Source: Fimenecus sp964457415
Lineage (GTDB): Bacteria; Bacillota; Clostridia; Oscillospirales; Acutalibacteraceae
DNA: 22,132 nucleotides
Assembly (NCBI GenBank): GCA_964457415.1
Contig: CAYWFB010000028.1
Location: 1 to 22,132, forward strand
Direction: 5' to 3'
Shown: positions 15,066-22,132 of the stretch, piece after piece
Layout: each line of letters opens with the position of its first letter
How positions within the stretch are numbered: the stretch's first letter is position 1
Translations under genes and position numbers: made by a program
Notes under the pieces: model-generated
Told to the model about the DNA's origin: nothing
Seen by the model: the letters and a program-made list of their open reading frames with translations, nothing else
The model's database searches: none

Positions 15066-15329
15066 TCAATCATCACAAAACGCCTCAAATATGAGTCGTG
15101 TTGTAAATCGTACACCTTTGATGAAAGCGTATTTTTCCGACATTCTGCTTGTTTCACATACTGCATTGTCATATTCTTCGAGCAGTTCTTTTTGCTCATC
15201 AGTCAGTCTTGAACGCAAAAGTGTAGAAATTTTGGAATATTCATTTATATATCCCTTTTCTTCTTCATTTCGTTGCATTGGTACTTCAATAACATAATTC
15301 ATCCATAATTCTTCTAATTCTTTTCTCAT
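15066..15329 (-). CDS. Small helical protein, DUF6809-like
   Basis: The product has 87 residues from the ATG at 15329, which has AGGAGG five bases upstream; the in-frame ATG at 15347 overlaps that ribosome binding site and falls within operator 1. The protein is charged and predicted helical, with no signal peptide or membrane segment. Its layout (LEELW at the start, EYSKISTLL, LTDEQKELLEEYDNAV, a final FIKGVRFTTRLIFEAF) resembles small Clostridia proteins grouped as DUF6809, often near XRE regulators; this is recalled, not searched. It is transcribed divergently from an XRE regulator across shared operators, so that regulator probably controls it. Its function is unknown. Confidence 0.65.
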   Translation of the reverse strand: MRKELEELWMNYVIEVPMQRNEEEKGYINEYSKISTLLRSRLTDEQKELLEEYDNAVCETSRMSEKYAFIKGVRFTTRLIFEAFCDD

Positions 15330-15346
15330 AGGTGCCTCCTGCCACA

Positions 15347-15419
15347 CTACTTTAAGTAGTTTTTGATAATTATATCCTACAATTTGTAGGATTTAAAGAG
15401 GTTTGACTACTTTTTGTAG
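15347..15419. promoter_or_regulatory. Three evenly spaced operators in a divergent promoter
   Basis: CTAC-N5-GTAG occurs at 15347-15359, 15377-15389 and 15407-15419, with centres exactly 30 bp apart, about three helical turns. The middle site lies just upstream of a minus-strand TATAAT (15369-15374). The third follows TTGACT (15403-15408) and precedes TATACA (15423-15428), a plus-strand promoter with a short 14-base spacer. They are probably bound by the XRE protein encoded alongside. Confidence 0.75.
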
Positions 15420-15447
15420 TATTATACAAAAGCAGGAGGAATTCATT

Positions 15448-15666
15448 ATGGATTACAGACAAAAATTTAAAAATTACAGAATAGATAACGATTTAACACA
15501 ACAAGATGTAGCTAAGATTTGTGATGTTAGTGATGCAACAGTAGGGCATTGGGAAACATTGAAAAGACATATGCATATTGATTGTATAATAACCTTATGT
15601 AGATATTATAATGTTTCAGCTGATTATATTTTGGGACTTGTAAAAGAAGAAAGAGAAATCAAATAA
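15448..15666 (+). CDS. XRE-family helix-turn-helix regulator
   Basis: The product has 72 residues from ATG 15448, with AGGAGG eight bases upstream; the longer frame from 15403 crosses the promoter and third operator. Nearly the whole protein is one Cro/C1-type HTH domain: LTQQDVAKICDVSDATVGHWE spans the recognition region when split at the turn, followed by LCRYYNVSADYILGL, the standard end of this domain. There is no effector or dimerisation domain, so it is a minimal DNA-binding protein. It is divergent from the small DUF6809-like gene, and the three CTAC-N5-GTAG palindromes between them are its likely sites, implying autoregulation. A terminator follows. Confidence 0.9.
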   Translation: MDYRQKFKNYRIDNDLTQQDVAKICDVSDATVGHWETLKRHMHIDCIITLCRYYNVSADYILGLVKEEREIK

Positions 15667-15674
15667 TTAACAAC

Positions 15675-15709
15675 AAAAAACTCGGTATTTCTACCGAGCT
15701 TTTTATTTT
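15675..15709. terminator. Bidirectional terminator between the XRE gene and the ABC operon
   Basis: The stem CTCGGTA/TACCGAG (15681-15687 with 15692-15698) is flanked by A-rich sequence on the left and CTTTTTATTTTT on the right. It can end both convergent transcripts. Confidence 0.85.
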
Positions 15710-17512
15710 TCATTCAGTTTTATATTTCTCCGCCTGCAGATTAAACATATACGCATAAGTACCGCCGAGCTCCATCAATTCTGCGTGGCTACCGCTTTCA
15801 ATAATTCTGCCGTTTTCCATAACATAGATTTTATCGGCATTGACCGTGGTTGAAAGTCTGTGAGAAATGAAAATAACTGTCTTGTGCTCTGCCGCCTCAA
15901 TCATCGCCTGATTAAGATTATATTCAGCAACAGGGTCAAGGTTTGCCGACGGCTCGTCAAGAATAACATAGGGGCAATCCTTGTAGAAAGCACGTGCAAT
16001 GGCGGTTTTCTGTGATTCACCGCCCGACATCATAATACCCTCGTCGTCAAATTCACGCAAAAGCTCTGAATTTATGCCATTCTTTAATTCCTTATTAAAT
16101 CCGCTGTGCTTAAGAGCATCAAATACTCTCGCTTCATCGGGGTTGACATCAAGCGCAACATTTTCACCTAACGAGCAGGCGAAAATCTGAAAATCCTGAA
16201 ATACTGCCGCAAATCTGTCACGATGAGAATCTGCCGTGGCGTTTTTTATGTTTTCGCCATCAATCAGTATTTCACCCTCGGTGGCATCATAAAGTCGCAA
16301 CAAAAGGTTTGTGAGGGTCGTCTTGCCAGCACCGTTATAACCAACCAATGCAATTTTCTCGTAGGGCTTGATTGTAAGGTTAATGTCCTCAAGAGTTGGC
16401 TTGCCGTTGTTGGGGTAAGTAAATGACAAATTTTTAATGGTGATTTCTTTTGGCTCGGTCTTTTTAGCCTCTTCACCGCCATTTTTAATCTTGAAATCTG
16501 CATTCAAGAATTCGCGGTATTTGTCAATCATTTTTGCCTGCTCCGAGAAACGAGCCAACGCCCAGACTGTAAGGAATTGGAATGACATTGCAACCGAATG
16601 TGCACCGTTAAAGGTCGCTACAAAATCACCGGGAGTAATACTCTCTTTTATAAGCACACAATAACCGAGATAAAGGGGAAGTATGAATAAAAATCCAAGT
16701 CCCTGAACACCAACGGTCTGTGTGCAGTTGAGTATTGAAATCTTGTTCCAATACTTTTTCTGATTATCTATAACATCATCAGCCGCATCGTTGTAGCGGT
16801 CAATAAGCAGGGGCGAGATGTTGTTCATTCGCACCTCTTTTGCGTAATCCTGCAAATAGAAAACACGCTGAAAATAGTCGGAACGGCGGTGGAATTTTGC
16901 ATTCTCAATACGGCGTTCCATCATAAGCGTACCAACCTTTTTACTGATTGGTAAGAAAATGCAAATCACACCTAAAATAATTACAAGACACCAAGGGTCA
17001 ATTGATAAAAGCACCGACGAAATCGTAACAAGTGAAATAATATTGCCTACATACATTCTCACAAGACCTAAAAGGTTCTGAATATTGTCAGATGATGACT
17101 CAATTGTGAGAATAAAATTGTTGTAAAATTCGGGGTTGTCGTAGGATTCAAGGTCAAGACTTCTCGCCTTTTCATAAAGCTTCTTGTTAAGTCCGTAATA
17201 AACCTTTTCACGCTCAACATTCCAGAAGAATTCACGGAATAACCACGAAATCAGCGTTGAACCGATAAGAATTGCCGCAATAAGTGCTACCGCATAGAAA
17301 ATCCGTTCAAGATTTTCACCCTCGGTCACCACGTCGATTATGTATTTAACGCCTAAAACACTAATCAATCGTGAGGGCAAAATCATCAGCAGTCCCCATA
17401 CAAATTCGCCGATAACAAGCAGGGGGGATACGCTGAAAAGTAATCTCACAAAGAAGAAAATATTCGAGGGCATTGAGTGAAGTGTTTTCTCTTTTTCTTT
17501 TTTCTTAAACAT
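15710..17512 (-). CDS. ABC exporter half-transporter (fused membrane and ATPase domains), second subunit
   Basis: The product has 600 residues from ATG 17512, which has GAGGTG seven bases upstream; a GTG at 17518 is too close to that site. An N-terminal membrane domain of about six helices (20-330) is followed by an ATPase domain with Walker A GYNGAGKTT (about 391-399), Q-loop FQDFQIFA, signature MSGGESQ, Walker B YVILDEPSANLDP and switch His FISHRLS. There is no C39 peptidase domain, so it would not cut a double-glycine leader. It overlaps the upstream ABC gene by 8 bp, and the pair probably forms a heterodimer. Both ATPases keep the catalytic Glu after Walker B, so both sites may be active. 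The cargo is unknown; the 31-residue peptide encoded first in the operon is a candidate. Confidence 0.9.
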   Translation of the reverse strand: MFKKKEKEKTLHSMPSNIFFFVRLLFSVSPLLVIGEFVWGLLMILPSRLISVLGVKYIIDVVTEGENLERIFYAVALIAAILIGSTLISWLFREFFWNVEREKVYYGLNKKLYEKARSLDLESYDNPEFYNNFILTIESSSDNIQNLLGLVRMYVGNIISLVTISSVLLSIDPWCLVIILGVICIFLPISKKVGTLMMERRIENAKFHRRSDYFQRVFYLQDYAKEVRMNNISPLLIDRYNDAADDVIDNQKKYWNKISILNCTQTVGVQGLGFLFILPLYLGYCVLIKESITPGDFVATFNGAHSVAMSFQFLTVWALARFSEQAKMIDKYREFLNADFKIKNGGEEAKKTEPKEITIKNLSFTYPNNGKPTLEDINLTIKPYEKIALVGYNGAGKTTLTNLLLRLYDATEGEILIDGENIKNATADSHRDRFAAVFQDFQIFACSLGENVALDVNPDEARVFDALKHSGFNKELKNGINSELLREFDDEGIMMSGGESQKTAIARAFYKDCPYVILDEPSANLDPVAEYNLNQAMIEAAEHKTVIFISHRLSTTVNADKIYVMENGRIIESGSHAELMELGGTYAYMFNLQAEKYKTE

Positions 17513-19331
17513 TTTCACTCACCTCGTTTTCCCCTTTATAGCTTGATGCCTGCAGAGTGAACATTTTACTGTATTCTCCGCCGTTTGCCATCAATTCTGC
17601 GTGTGTTCCCGATTCAAGGATTGTACCGTCACCAAGAACAAAAATCCTGTCAGAAAGCACGGCACTTGAAAGTCTGTGCGAAATATAAATAACAGTTTTG
17701 TTTTCTGTTACTTTTATAAGATTTTCATACATTTTGTACTCTGCAATGGGGTCGAGTGCCGAGCTTGGCTCATCAAGAATTGCAACCTCAAAATCACGGG
17801 CAAAAAGTCGTGCTGCAGATACCTTTTGATTTTCGCCACCTGAAAGTCCTGCACCGTCAATCTCAAATTCACGGGTAAGAACGGTGTCAGCCCCCTTTGG
17901 CAGACTCGCAATCTTATCCCATACTCCGCTTTGACGTAGCGCCTTTTCTGCGATTTTCTTTTCCTCGTCAGTGCATTCGTGACACATAATGTTCTCGTTG
18001 ACCGATACGGCAAAGTTCTTGTAATCCTGAAAAACCGTTGCAAATGCATTTCTCAAGGATGCCACATTATACTCTTTAACATTTATTCCGTTATAAAGAA
18101 TTTCACCCTCGTCAGCATCGTAAAAACGTAAAAGCAGTTTAACAAGTGTCGATTTGCCCGCGCCGTTTACGCCCACAATTGCAATGGTCTCACCCTTGTT
18201 AATCTTGAACGAAACATTTTTAAGAATGGTCTTGTTTGTGCCGGGGTAGCCGAAAGATACATTTCTAAATTCAACACTCTCAAATTCGCATGCCTCTTTA
18301 CCACCGTCGGTGATTTGGGGCTCATATTCAAAGAAGTCGCGCAAATTCTGGAAGAAAAGAGCCATCTGTGTCATTTCGTCAAAGCTCTCAGCAATACTCT
18401 TTGTGGAATCACGTACAGAGTTGATAGAGGAAAGCACAACTGAAAAGTCAGAAATGGAGAGAGCGTTTGTGTATATGAACTGATAACCCGCAAGTGCATA
18501 AGTGCCGATAATGGGAATAAAATCGCTGAAAAGTGAGCTGAGCATACTGTAAGCAAAAAGCTTGACGCCATATTTTTTCAGTATAACGATATTTGCATCA
18601 ATTGCCACTTTGAAACGCTTTATAAGTACCGCAAAAATGTTTGAGGTTCTCATATCCTTTGAGAAATCTTTTAAAAACATTGTGCGTTGAATGTATGCTT
18701 TGATTCTGTTGTTGGTTGTCATTTCAAGGTCGCGTTTGTAAACCGCTTTACTCTTGAAAATCTCGATTATAAATACAAGTGTAACGGGTAAAAGGAATAA
18801 AAGATACATGGGGTTAATAACCGTAACTGTGGTAATAACGCAGATAAGAGCAAAAACTCCGCCCACAATGTCAGCCACATCCCAACAGATAAGGTCGAAA
18901 TATCCCGATGACAAAACGAGTGTGGCACGCTGATATTTGTCATAGAATTCGGGGTTTTCGTAACAGCTTACATCAAGCTGTGTTGCCTTTTCGAAAATCT
19001 TATTGTTAAGCTTTTTAAGTACAACCTTTGTAGCAACAAGGCGTGTGCGCGATGCATAAGCCGAAATTACATTCACGGTTAAATATGTGCCGAAGAAAAG
19101 CAGAAGAGAAATAAAATATTCCTTGAAATCTGCACTGCCGTCAATAATGCTCAAAAGCACTTTTAAGAACAGAATGTTCTGAACATACATTGACAAAACC
19201 TTGTTGGATATTTCAGTAACAAAATAACCGATTAAAAGCCTTTTGTCTGCTTCCCAGACAAGCTTTAAAGCATACAGAGTATTTTTAAAAACAGGCACTT
19301 TAACCTGCTCGTGAAGCTTAATCCACCTCAT
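17505..19331 (-). CDS. ABC exporter half-transporter (fused membrane and ATPase domains), first subunit
   Basis: The product has 608 residues. Membrane helices fill about 30-320, then the ATPase domain: Walker A GVNGAGKST (387-395), Q-loop FQDYKNFA (434-441), signature LSGGENQ (496-502), Walker B VAILDEPSSALDP and switch His ISHRLSS (552). It is homologous to the downstream subunit (shared LDxxxYxNPEFYxxF before the first intracellular loop, FLKDFSKDMR/YLQDYAKEVR coupling segments), so the two arose by duplication and likely pair. AGAGAGG precedes the ATG at 19331. A terminator-like hairpin and a 31-codon gene lie directly upstream on the same strand under one consensus promoter. Export of a peptide is the favoured role by context only. 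Confidence 0.9.
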   Translation of the reverse strand: MRWIKLHEQVKVPVFKNTLYALKLVWEADKRLLIGYFVTEISNKVLSMYVQNILFLKVLLSIIDGSADFKEYFISLLLFFGTYLTVNVISAYASRTRLVATKVVLKKLNNKIFEKATQLDVSCYENPEFYDKYQRATLVLSSGYFDLICWDVADIVGGVFALICVITTVTVINPMYLLFLLPVTLVFIIEIFKSKAVYKRDLEMTTNNRIKAYIQRTMFLKDFSKDMRTSNIFAVLIKRFKVAIDANIVILKKYGVKLFAYSMLSSLFSDFIPIIGTYALAGYQFIYTNALSISDFSVVLSSINSVRDSTKSIAESFDEMTQMALFFQNLRDFFEYEPQITDGGKEACEFESVEFRNVSFGYPGTNKTILKNVSFKINKGETIAIVGVNGAGKSTLVKLLLRFYDADEGEILYNGINVKEYNVASLRNAFATVFQDYKNFAVSVNENIMCHECTDEEKKIAEKALRQSGVWDKIASLPKGADTVLTREFEIDGAGLSGGENQKVSAARLFARDFEVAILDEPSSALDPIAEYKMYENLIKVTENKTVIYISHRLSSAVLSDRIFVLGDGTILESGTHAELMANGGEYSKMFTLQASSYKGENEVSENV

Positions 19332-19359
19332 TAAAAAACCTCTCTTTCAATAATAAAAT

Positions 19360-19396
19360 TGAAACAAAAATACCGCAGATTATAGATATCTGCGGT
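19360..19396 (-). terminator. Hairpin with U-rich tail between peptide gene and exporter genes, possible attenuator
   Basis: ACCGCAGAT (19372-19380) and ATCTGCGGT (19388-19396) form a 9-bp stem; on the minus strand ATTTTTGTTT follows. It sits 30 bp after the peptide stop and 41 bp before the first ABC start, so partial termination would yield more peptide mRNA than exporter mRNA. Confidence 0.6.
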
Positions 19397-19425
19397 TACT
19401 AAAATACAATATCCCAAATGAAAAA

Positions 19426-19521
19426 TCAATCGCAAGAAAGGGGTGTTGCTTTGCAGGACGCAGAAAAATTCATGTTTTCAGATTTGCGGTATTTGTTACC
19501 AAGCCAGTATCTGTTTGTCAT
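19426..19521 (-). CDS. 31-residue Cys-containing peptide, putative exported peptide or RiPP-type precursor
   Basis: This ORF has AGGAGG nine bases before its ATG and a consensus promoter upstream, so it is very likely translated. The first half is polar and basic (MTNRYWLGNKYRKSE); the end is FSASCKATPLSCD, with Ser, Thr and two Cys seven residues apart. There is no hydrophobic signal sequence and no double-glycine site. It is the first gene of an operon whose next two genes encode a heterodimeric ABC exporter, so it may be an exported signal or antimicrobial peptide, cyclised by a disulfide, thioester or thioether. No modifying enzyme or peptidase is seen in the window. I do not recognise the family. 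It could instead be a regulatory leader peptide for the exporter genes. Confidence 0.66.
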   Translation of the reverse strand: MTNRYWLGNKYRKSENMNFSASCKATPLSCD

Positions 19522-19571
19522 TTTATTCTGCCTCCTTTCAAAATTTTGGTTGAACATTTTATAACTTCTAA

Positions 19572-19600
19572 ATTATAATACTCACTAAAATGTATGTCAA
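19572..19600 (-). promoter_or_regulatory. Consensus sigma-A promoter of the peptide/ABC exporter operon
   Basis: On the minus strand TTGACA (19595-19600), exactly 17 bases, and TATAAT (19572-19577): both hexamers are perfect. The -35 is half of the inverted repeat TGTCAA-N7-TTGACA (19595-19613), which could be an operator, or the other half could be the -35 of a divergent plus-strand promoter. Confidence 0.85.
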
Positions 19601-19648
19601 GAAAATATTGACAATTATTTTTCTAAATTATGGATAGTTTTCTTTCGT

Positions 19649-19772
19649 GCCATGTAACATGTCATGCCTCCCTCTGATGAGGAGGTGGCAAAGCGAATTT
19701 CTGTCGTCAGCTCGGTAGCTTTGAGCCTGACCGTTGCCGATGGCAGATAAAGGGAGTGCGAAATGGCATGGC
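19649..19772. repeat. Structured repeat with nested hairpins upstream of glgB
   Basis: The outer arms GCCATG (19649-19654) and CATGGC (19767-19772) enclose CCTCC-loop-GGAGG (19667-19685), GTCAG-loop-CTGAC (19706-19731) and TGCCGATGGCA (19735-19745). The GCCTCCCTCTGATGAGGAGG hairpin type is one I associate with dispersed repeats in gut Clostridia. No ORF or other function is seen in this stretch. Confidence 0.55.
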
Positions 19773-19784
19773 GGTCAAAATTTT

Positions 19785-19820
19785 AAGCACTAACCGTTTT
19801 GGTTGGTGCCTTTTTATTTT
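19785..19820 (+). terminator. Plus-strand terminator with no recognised upstream plus-strand gene
   Basis: GCACTAACC (19787-19795) pairs with GGTTGGTGC (19801-19809), one T-G pair, followed by CTTTTTATTTTT. The U-tract direction is plus, yet the nearest upstream genes run minus, so it ends either a small untranslated transcript or a lost gene. Confidence 0.8.
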
Positions 19821-19849
19821 TGGCATAATAATATTTATATAATTTTGTA

Positions 19850-19879
19850 TTGATTTCGACAACTGTGATTTGATATAAT
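19850..19879 (+). promoter_or_regulatory. glgB promoter
   Basis: TTGATT (19850-19855), 18 bases, then TATAAT (19874-19879) preceded by TG at the extended -10 position. It lies 36 bp before the glgB start codon. Confidence 0.7.
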
Positions 19880-19915
19880 AAAATATATAAAAGTAACCAC
19901 ACAGGAGGGATTCTC

Positions 19916-21913
19916 ATGTCGGCACGCACTAAGAAAAGAATTTTAGAAATCGACCCGTATTTAGAGCCTTTTGCTTCGGATATTGATTTACGAGTTGAGC
20001 TTTTTAAGCGTAAGAAAAAAGAGTTAGTTGGTAAGGGTTCCCTTGTGGATTTCGCTAACGGATATGAATTTTTCGGAATTCACCGCACAGAAAACGGTTG
20101 GGTTTACAGAGAATGGGCACCCGCCGCCGAAAAAATGTATCTTACAGGCGATTTTAATGCTTGGAATACCGAAAGTCATCCAATGACCCGACTCCGGAAC
20201 GGTGTTTTTGAAATCTGTTTAGAGGGCAAATCTGCCTTGCAGGTGGGTCAGAAAATTCAGGCAATCGTTGTGCATAACGGTGAGCTTCTTCGCCGAGTGC
20301 CCTCTTACGCTACAAGAGTTGTGCAGGATCCTGTCACATATCTCTGGTGTGCTGAAATTGAAGACACCTTAAGCCCTTATCCTTGGACTGACGGCGGGTT
20401 TACCCCCGAAAAAACACCTTTTATCTATGAATGCCATATCGGTATGGCGCAAGAAGAGGGCAGAGTGGGCACATATAACGAATTCCGTGAAAAAATATTG
20501 CCGAGGGTTAAGGATTTGGGATATAACACCATTCAGATTATGGCGATTATGGAGCATCCATATTACGGCTCGTTCGGTTATCAGGTGTCAAACTTTTTCG
20601 CTCCATCTTCACGTTACGGTACGAGCTATGAATTAAAACAGCTTATCGACACCGCACACAGTATGGGAATAACCGTTTTGCTTGATGTGGTACATTCTCA
20701 CGCAGTTAAAAATACCAATGAGGGTCTTAACGAATTCGACGGTACAGTTTATCAGTATTTCCACGAGGGTGCCAGAGGTGACCATGGCGCGTGGGGAACT
20801 AAACTGTTTGATTACGGCAAAAACGAAGTGCTTCATTTCTTGCTTTCAAACCTTAAATATTGGATGGAAATTTTCCATTTCGACGGCTTCCGTTTCGACG
20901 GCGTAACCTCAATGCTTTATCACGACCACGGTTTAGGAAGCGCCTTTACAGATTACAGTATGTATTTTTCACTTAACACCGATACTGAGGCTGTAACTTA
21001 TTTGCAGTTGGCAAATGATTTGATTCATAAACTCAATCCCAAGGCAATTACCGTTGCCGAGGATATGTCGGGTATGCCGGGAATGTGTGTGCCCATATCA
21101 GCGGGCGGTATTGGCTTTGATTACAGACTTTCAATGGGTGTTCCTGATTTATGGATAAAGACAATCAAAGAAAAAGCCGATGACGATTGGGATATTATAG
21201 AGCTTTGGTATGAGCTTACAGGTCGCAGACCCAAAGAGAAGAATATCGGTTACTGTGAGTCACACGACCAGGCTCTCGTTGGCGATAAAACGATTATGTT
21301 CAGACTTTGCGATGCCGAAATGTATACTCATATGAGTAAGCTTACCGAAAGCCTTGTAGTCGACAGGGGAATTGCCTTGCACAAAATGATAAGATTGCTC
21401 ACCTCATCATTGGCAGGCGAGGGATATCTTAACTTTATGGGTAATGAATTCGGTCACCCCGAATGGATTGATTTCCCCCGCGAGGGCAACGGCTGGAGCT
21501 ATCATTACTGTCGCAGACAATGGAGCCTTGCAGACAATGAGCTTCTTCGCTACGGTGGACTTAATGAGTTCGACAAAGCAATGGTCAAGCTTTTAAAGGA
21601 AGAAAAAATCCTTGAAAAGTCACCTGTAAACCGCTGGATGCATAAGGAAGATAAAATTCTTATTTATACCAAAGGCGATGTGGTATTTGCGTTCAACTTT
21701 AATCCCACAAAATCCTTTGAGGGATATTATATCCCAACAGGCAAAACGGGCAAATATCAGGTGGTGCTCACAACTGACGACGCCCAATTTGGCGGTTTCT
21801 CAAGAGTGAACACATCTCATAAATATGAGGCAACAAAAACTCCTGCTGATTGGAAAGGATTTTCCTGCTATCTCCCTGCAAGAACGGCATTAGTATTTAA
21901 AAAGGTAAAATAA
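19916..21913 (+). CDS. glgB: 1,4-alpha-glucan branching enzyme, GH13_8-like (eukaryotic/Bacteroidetes type)
   Basis: The product has 665 residues; the ATG has AGGAGG seven bases upstream. The enzyme makes alpha-1,6 branches in glycogen. A CBM48-like domain covers about 45-150 (WVYREWAPAAEKMYLTGDFN), then the GH13 barrel: LDVVHSH (256-262), FDGFRFDGVTSML with nucleophile D328, TVAEDMSG with acid/base E382, and CESHDQALVG with D451, then an all-beta C-terminal domain. IQIMAIMEHPYYGSFGYQV and YFHEGARGDHGAWGTKLFDY resemble the eukaryotic-type branching enzymes rather than the usual bacterial GlgB (GH13_9). It stands alone here, without other glycogen genes. Its own terminator seems interrupted by a downstream repeat. 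Confidence 0.94.
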   Translation: MSARTKKRILEIDPYLEPFASDIDLRVELFKRKKKELVGKGSLVDFANGYEFFGIHRTENGWVYREWAPAAEKMYLTGDFNAWNTESHPMTRLRNGVFEICLEGKSALQVGQKIQAIVVHNGELLRRVPSYATRVVQDPVTYLWCAEIEDTLSPYPWTDGGFTPEKTPFIYECHIGMAQEEGRVGTYNEFREKILPRVKDLGYNTIQIMAIMEHPYYGSFGYQVSNFFAPSSRYGTSYELKQLIDTAHSMGITVLLDVVHSHAVKNTNEGLNEFDGTVYQYFHEGARGDHGAWGTKLFDYGKNEVLHFLLSNLKYWMEIFHFDGFRFDGVTSMLYHDHGLGSAFTDYSMYFSLNTDTEAVTYLQLANDLIHKLNPKAITVAEDMSGMPGMCVPISAGGIGFDYRLSMGVPDLWIKTIKEKADDDWDIIELWYELTGRRPKEKNIGYCESHDQALVGDKTIMFRLCDAEMYTHMSKLTESLVVDRGIALHKMIRLLTSSLAGEGYLNFMGNEFGHPEWIDFPREGNGWSYHYCRRQWSLADNELLRYGGLNEFDKAMVKLLKEEKILEKSPVNRWMHKEDKILIYTKGDVVFAFNFNPTKSFEGYYIPTGKTGKYQVVLTTDDAQFGGFSRVNTSHKYEATKTPADWKGFSCYLPARTALVFKKVK

Positions 21914-21936
21914 AACAAAAACAAGCACCAACCGTA

Positions 21937-22121
21937 TTGCGTGATACTCCAAGCGGAGTATCACGCAACTCTATTCGCCTACGGCGAGTGATATTGCTAC
22001 GCAGTGTTATTCGGCTTTTAGCCGAGTGATATTTGCTTCGCAAGTTATGGACGAATAGAATATCACTAAGCCCTTCAGGGTTTAATATCACTTTCTTTTG
22101 AAATATCTCGCCATAGGCGAG
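21937..22121. repeat. Array of short hairpins after glgB
   Basis: A 12-bp perfect hairpin, GCGTGATACTCC-AAGC-GGAGTATCACGC (21939-21966), is followed by small hairpins at 21975-21987, 21995-22003, 22011-22025, 22033-22043, 22068-22083 and 22107-22121. Several are separated by GTGATATT or its complement AATATCAC. CTATTCG (21971-21977) and CGAATAG (22052-22058) enclose the second to fifth hairpins, a clover-like fold. It may continue beyond the window. No ORF is supported. Confidence 0.6.
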
Positions 22122-22132
22122 GAATTTTCAAA

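Noticed and set aside
15022..15297. Plus-strand ORF opposite the small helical protein gene
   Set aside because: The minus-strand gene has a clear AGGAGG and operator context; the plus frame is Ser-rich, as expected of an antisense reading.
17505..19331. Degenerate (non-catalytic) ATPase site in the heterodimeric exporter
   Set aside because: Both subunits keep ILDEP after Walker B and the switch His, so no degenerate site is visible.
21937..22132. CRISPR array
   Set aside because: The repeated units are different short hairpins with brief common spacers, not identical direct repeats with unique spacers, and no cas gene is present.

Overview
The window reads as a chromosomal segment of an anaerobic, low-to-mid GC Gram-positive gut bacterium, most likely a Clostridia/Oscillospiraceae (Ruminococcaceae-like) species. 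This is inferred from AGGAGG-type ribosome binding sites, sigma-A-like promoters, a class III (oxygen-sensitive) ribonucleotide reductase, a dockerin-bearing secreted protein, an ECF-type B12 uptake pair and many structured intergenic repeats. No rRNA, tRNA, CRISPR array, transposase or phage gene was seen.

Layout. 1-2920 (+): a four-gene run of a circularly permuted ATP-grasp protein (5' end outside the window), an alpha-E protein, a transglutaminase-like protein and a TIM-barrel sugar isomerase-like protein. 2921-4941 (+): nrdR behind two NrdR boxes, then a secreted transglutaminase-like protein with a C-terminal dockerin. 5117-6353 (-): a B12-riboswitch-controlled pair, a DUF4430 lipoprotein and an ECF S-component. 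6436-7227 (+): a membrane-anchored glycerophosphodiesterase. 7370-11353 (+): a complete potABCD polyamine importer, ended by a 30-bp perfect palindromic terminator. 11559-14976 (+): the anaerobic ribonucleotide reductase operon. Its catalytic subunit is split: a 772-residue NrdD without the glycyl-radical motif is followed by a 278-bp structured palindrome and then a 58-residue ORF that carries that motif and overlaps nrdG. 15066-15666: a divergent pair, a small helical protein (-) and an XRE regulator (+), around three evenly spaced CTAC-N5-GTAG operators. 15710-19600 (-): two half-ABC exporters preceded by a 31-residue Cys-containing peptide gene with a consensus promoter. 19916-21913 (+): glgB, a branching enzyme resembling the eukaryotic/GH13_8 type. 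The window ends in a cluster of small hairpins.

Connections. NrdR lies about 8 kb from nrdD, and both promoters carry box pairs with centres 32 bp apart, so the regulator and its probable target are in the same window. The two observations I rate highest are the split glycyl-radical reductase with a structured element between its parts, and the undescribed short peptide gene leading a two-gene exporter operon. All functional calls come from reading motifs by eye; no database search was run.
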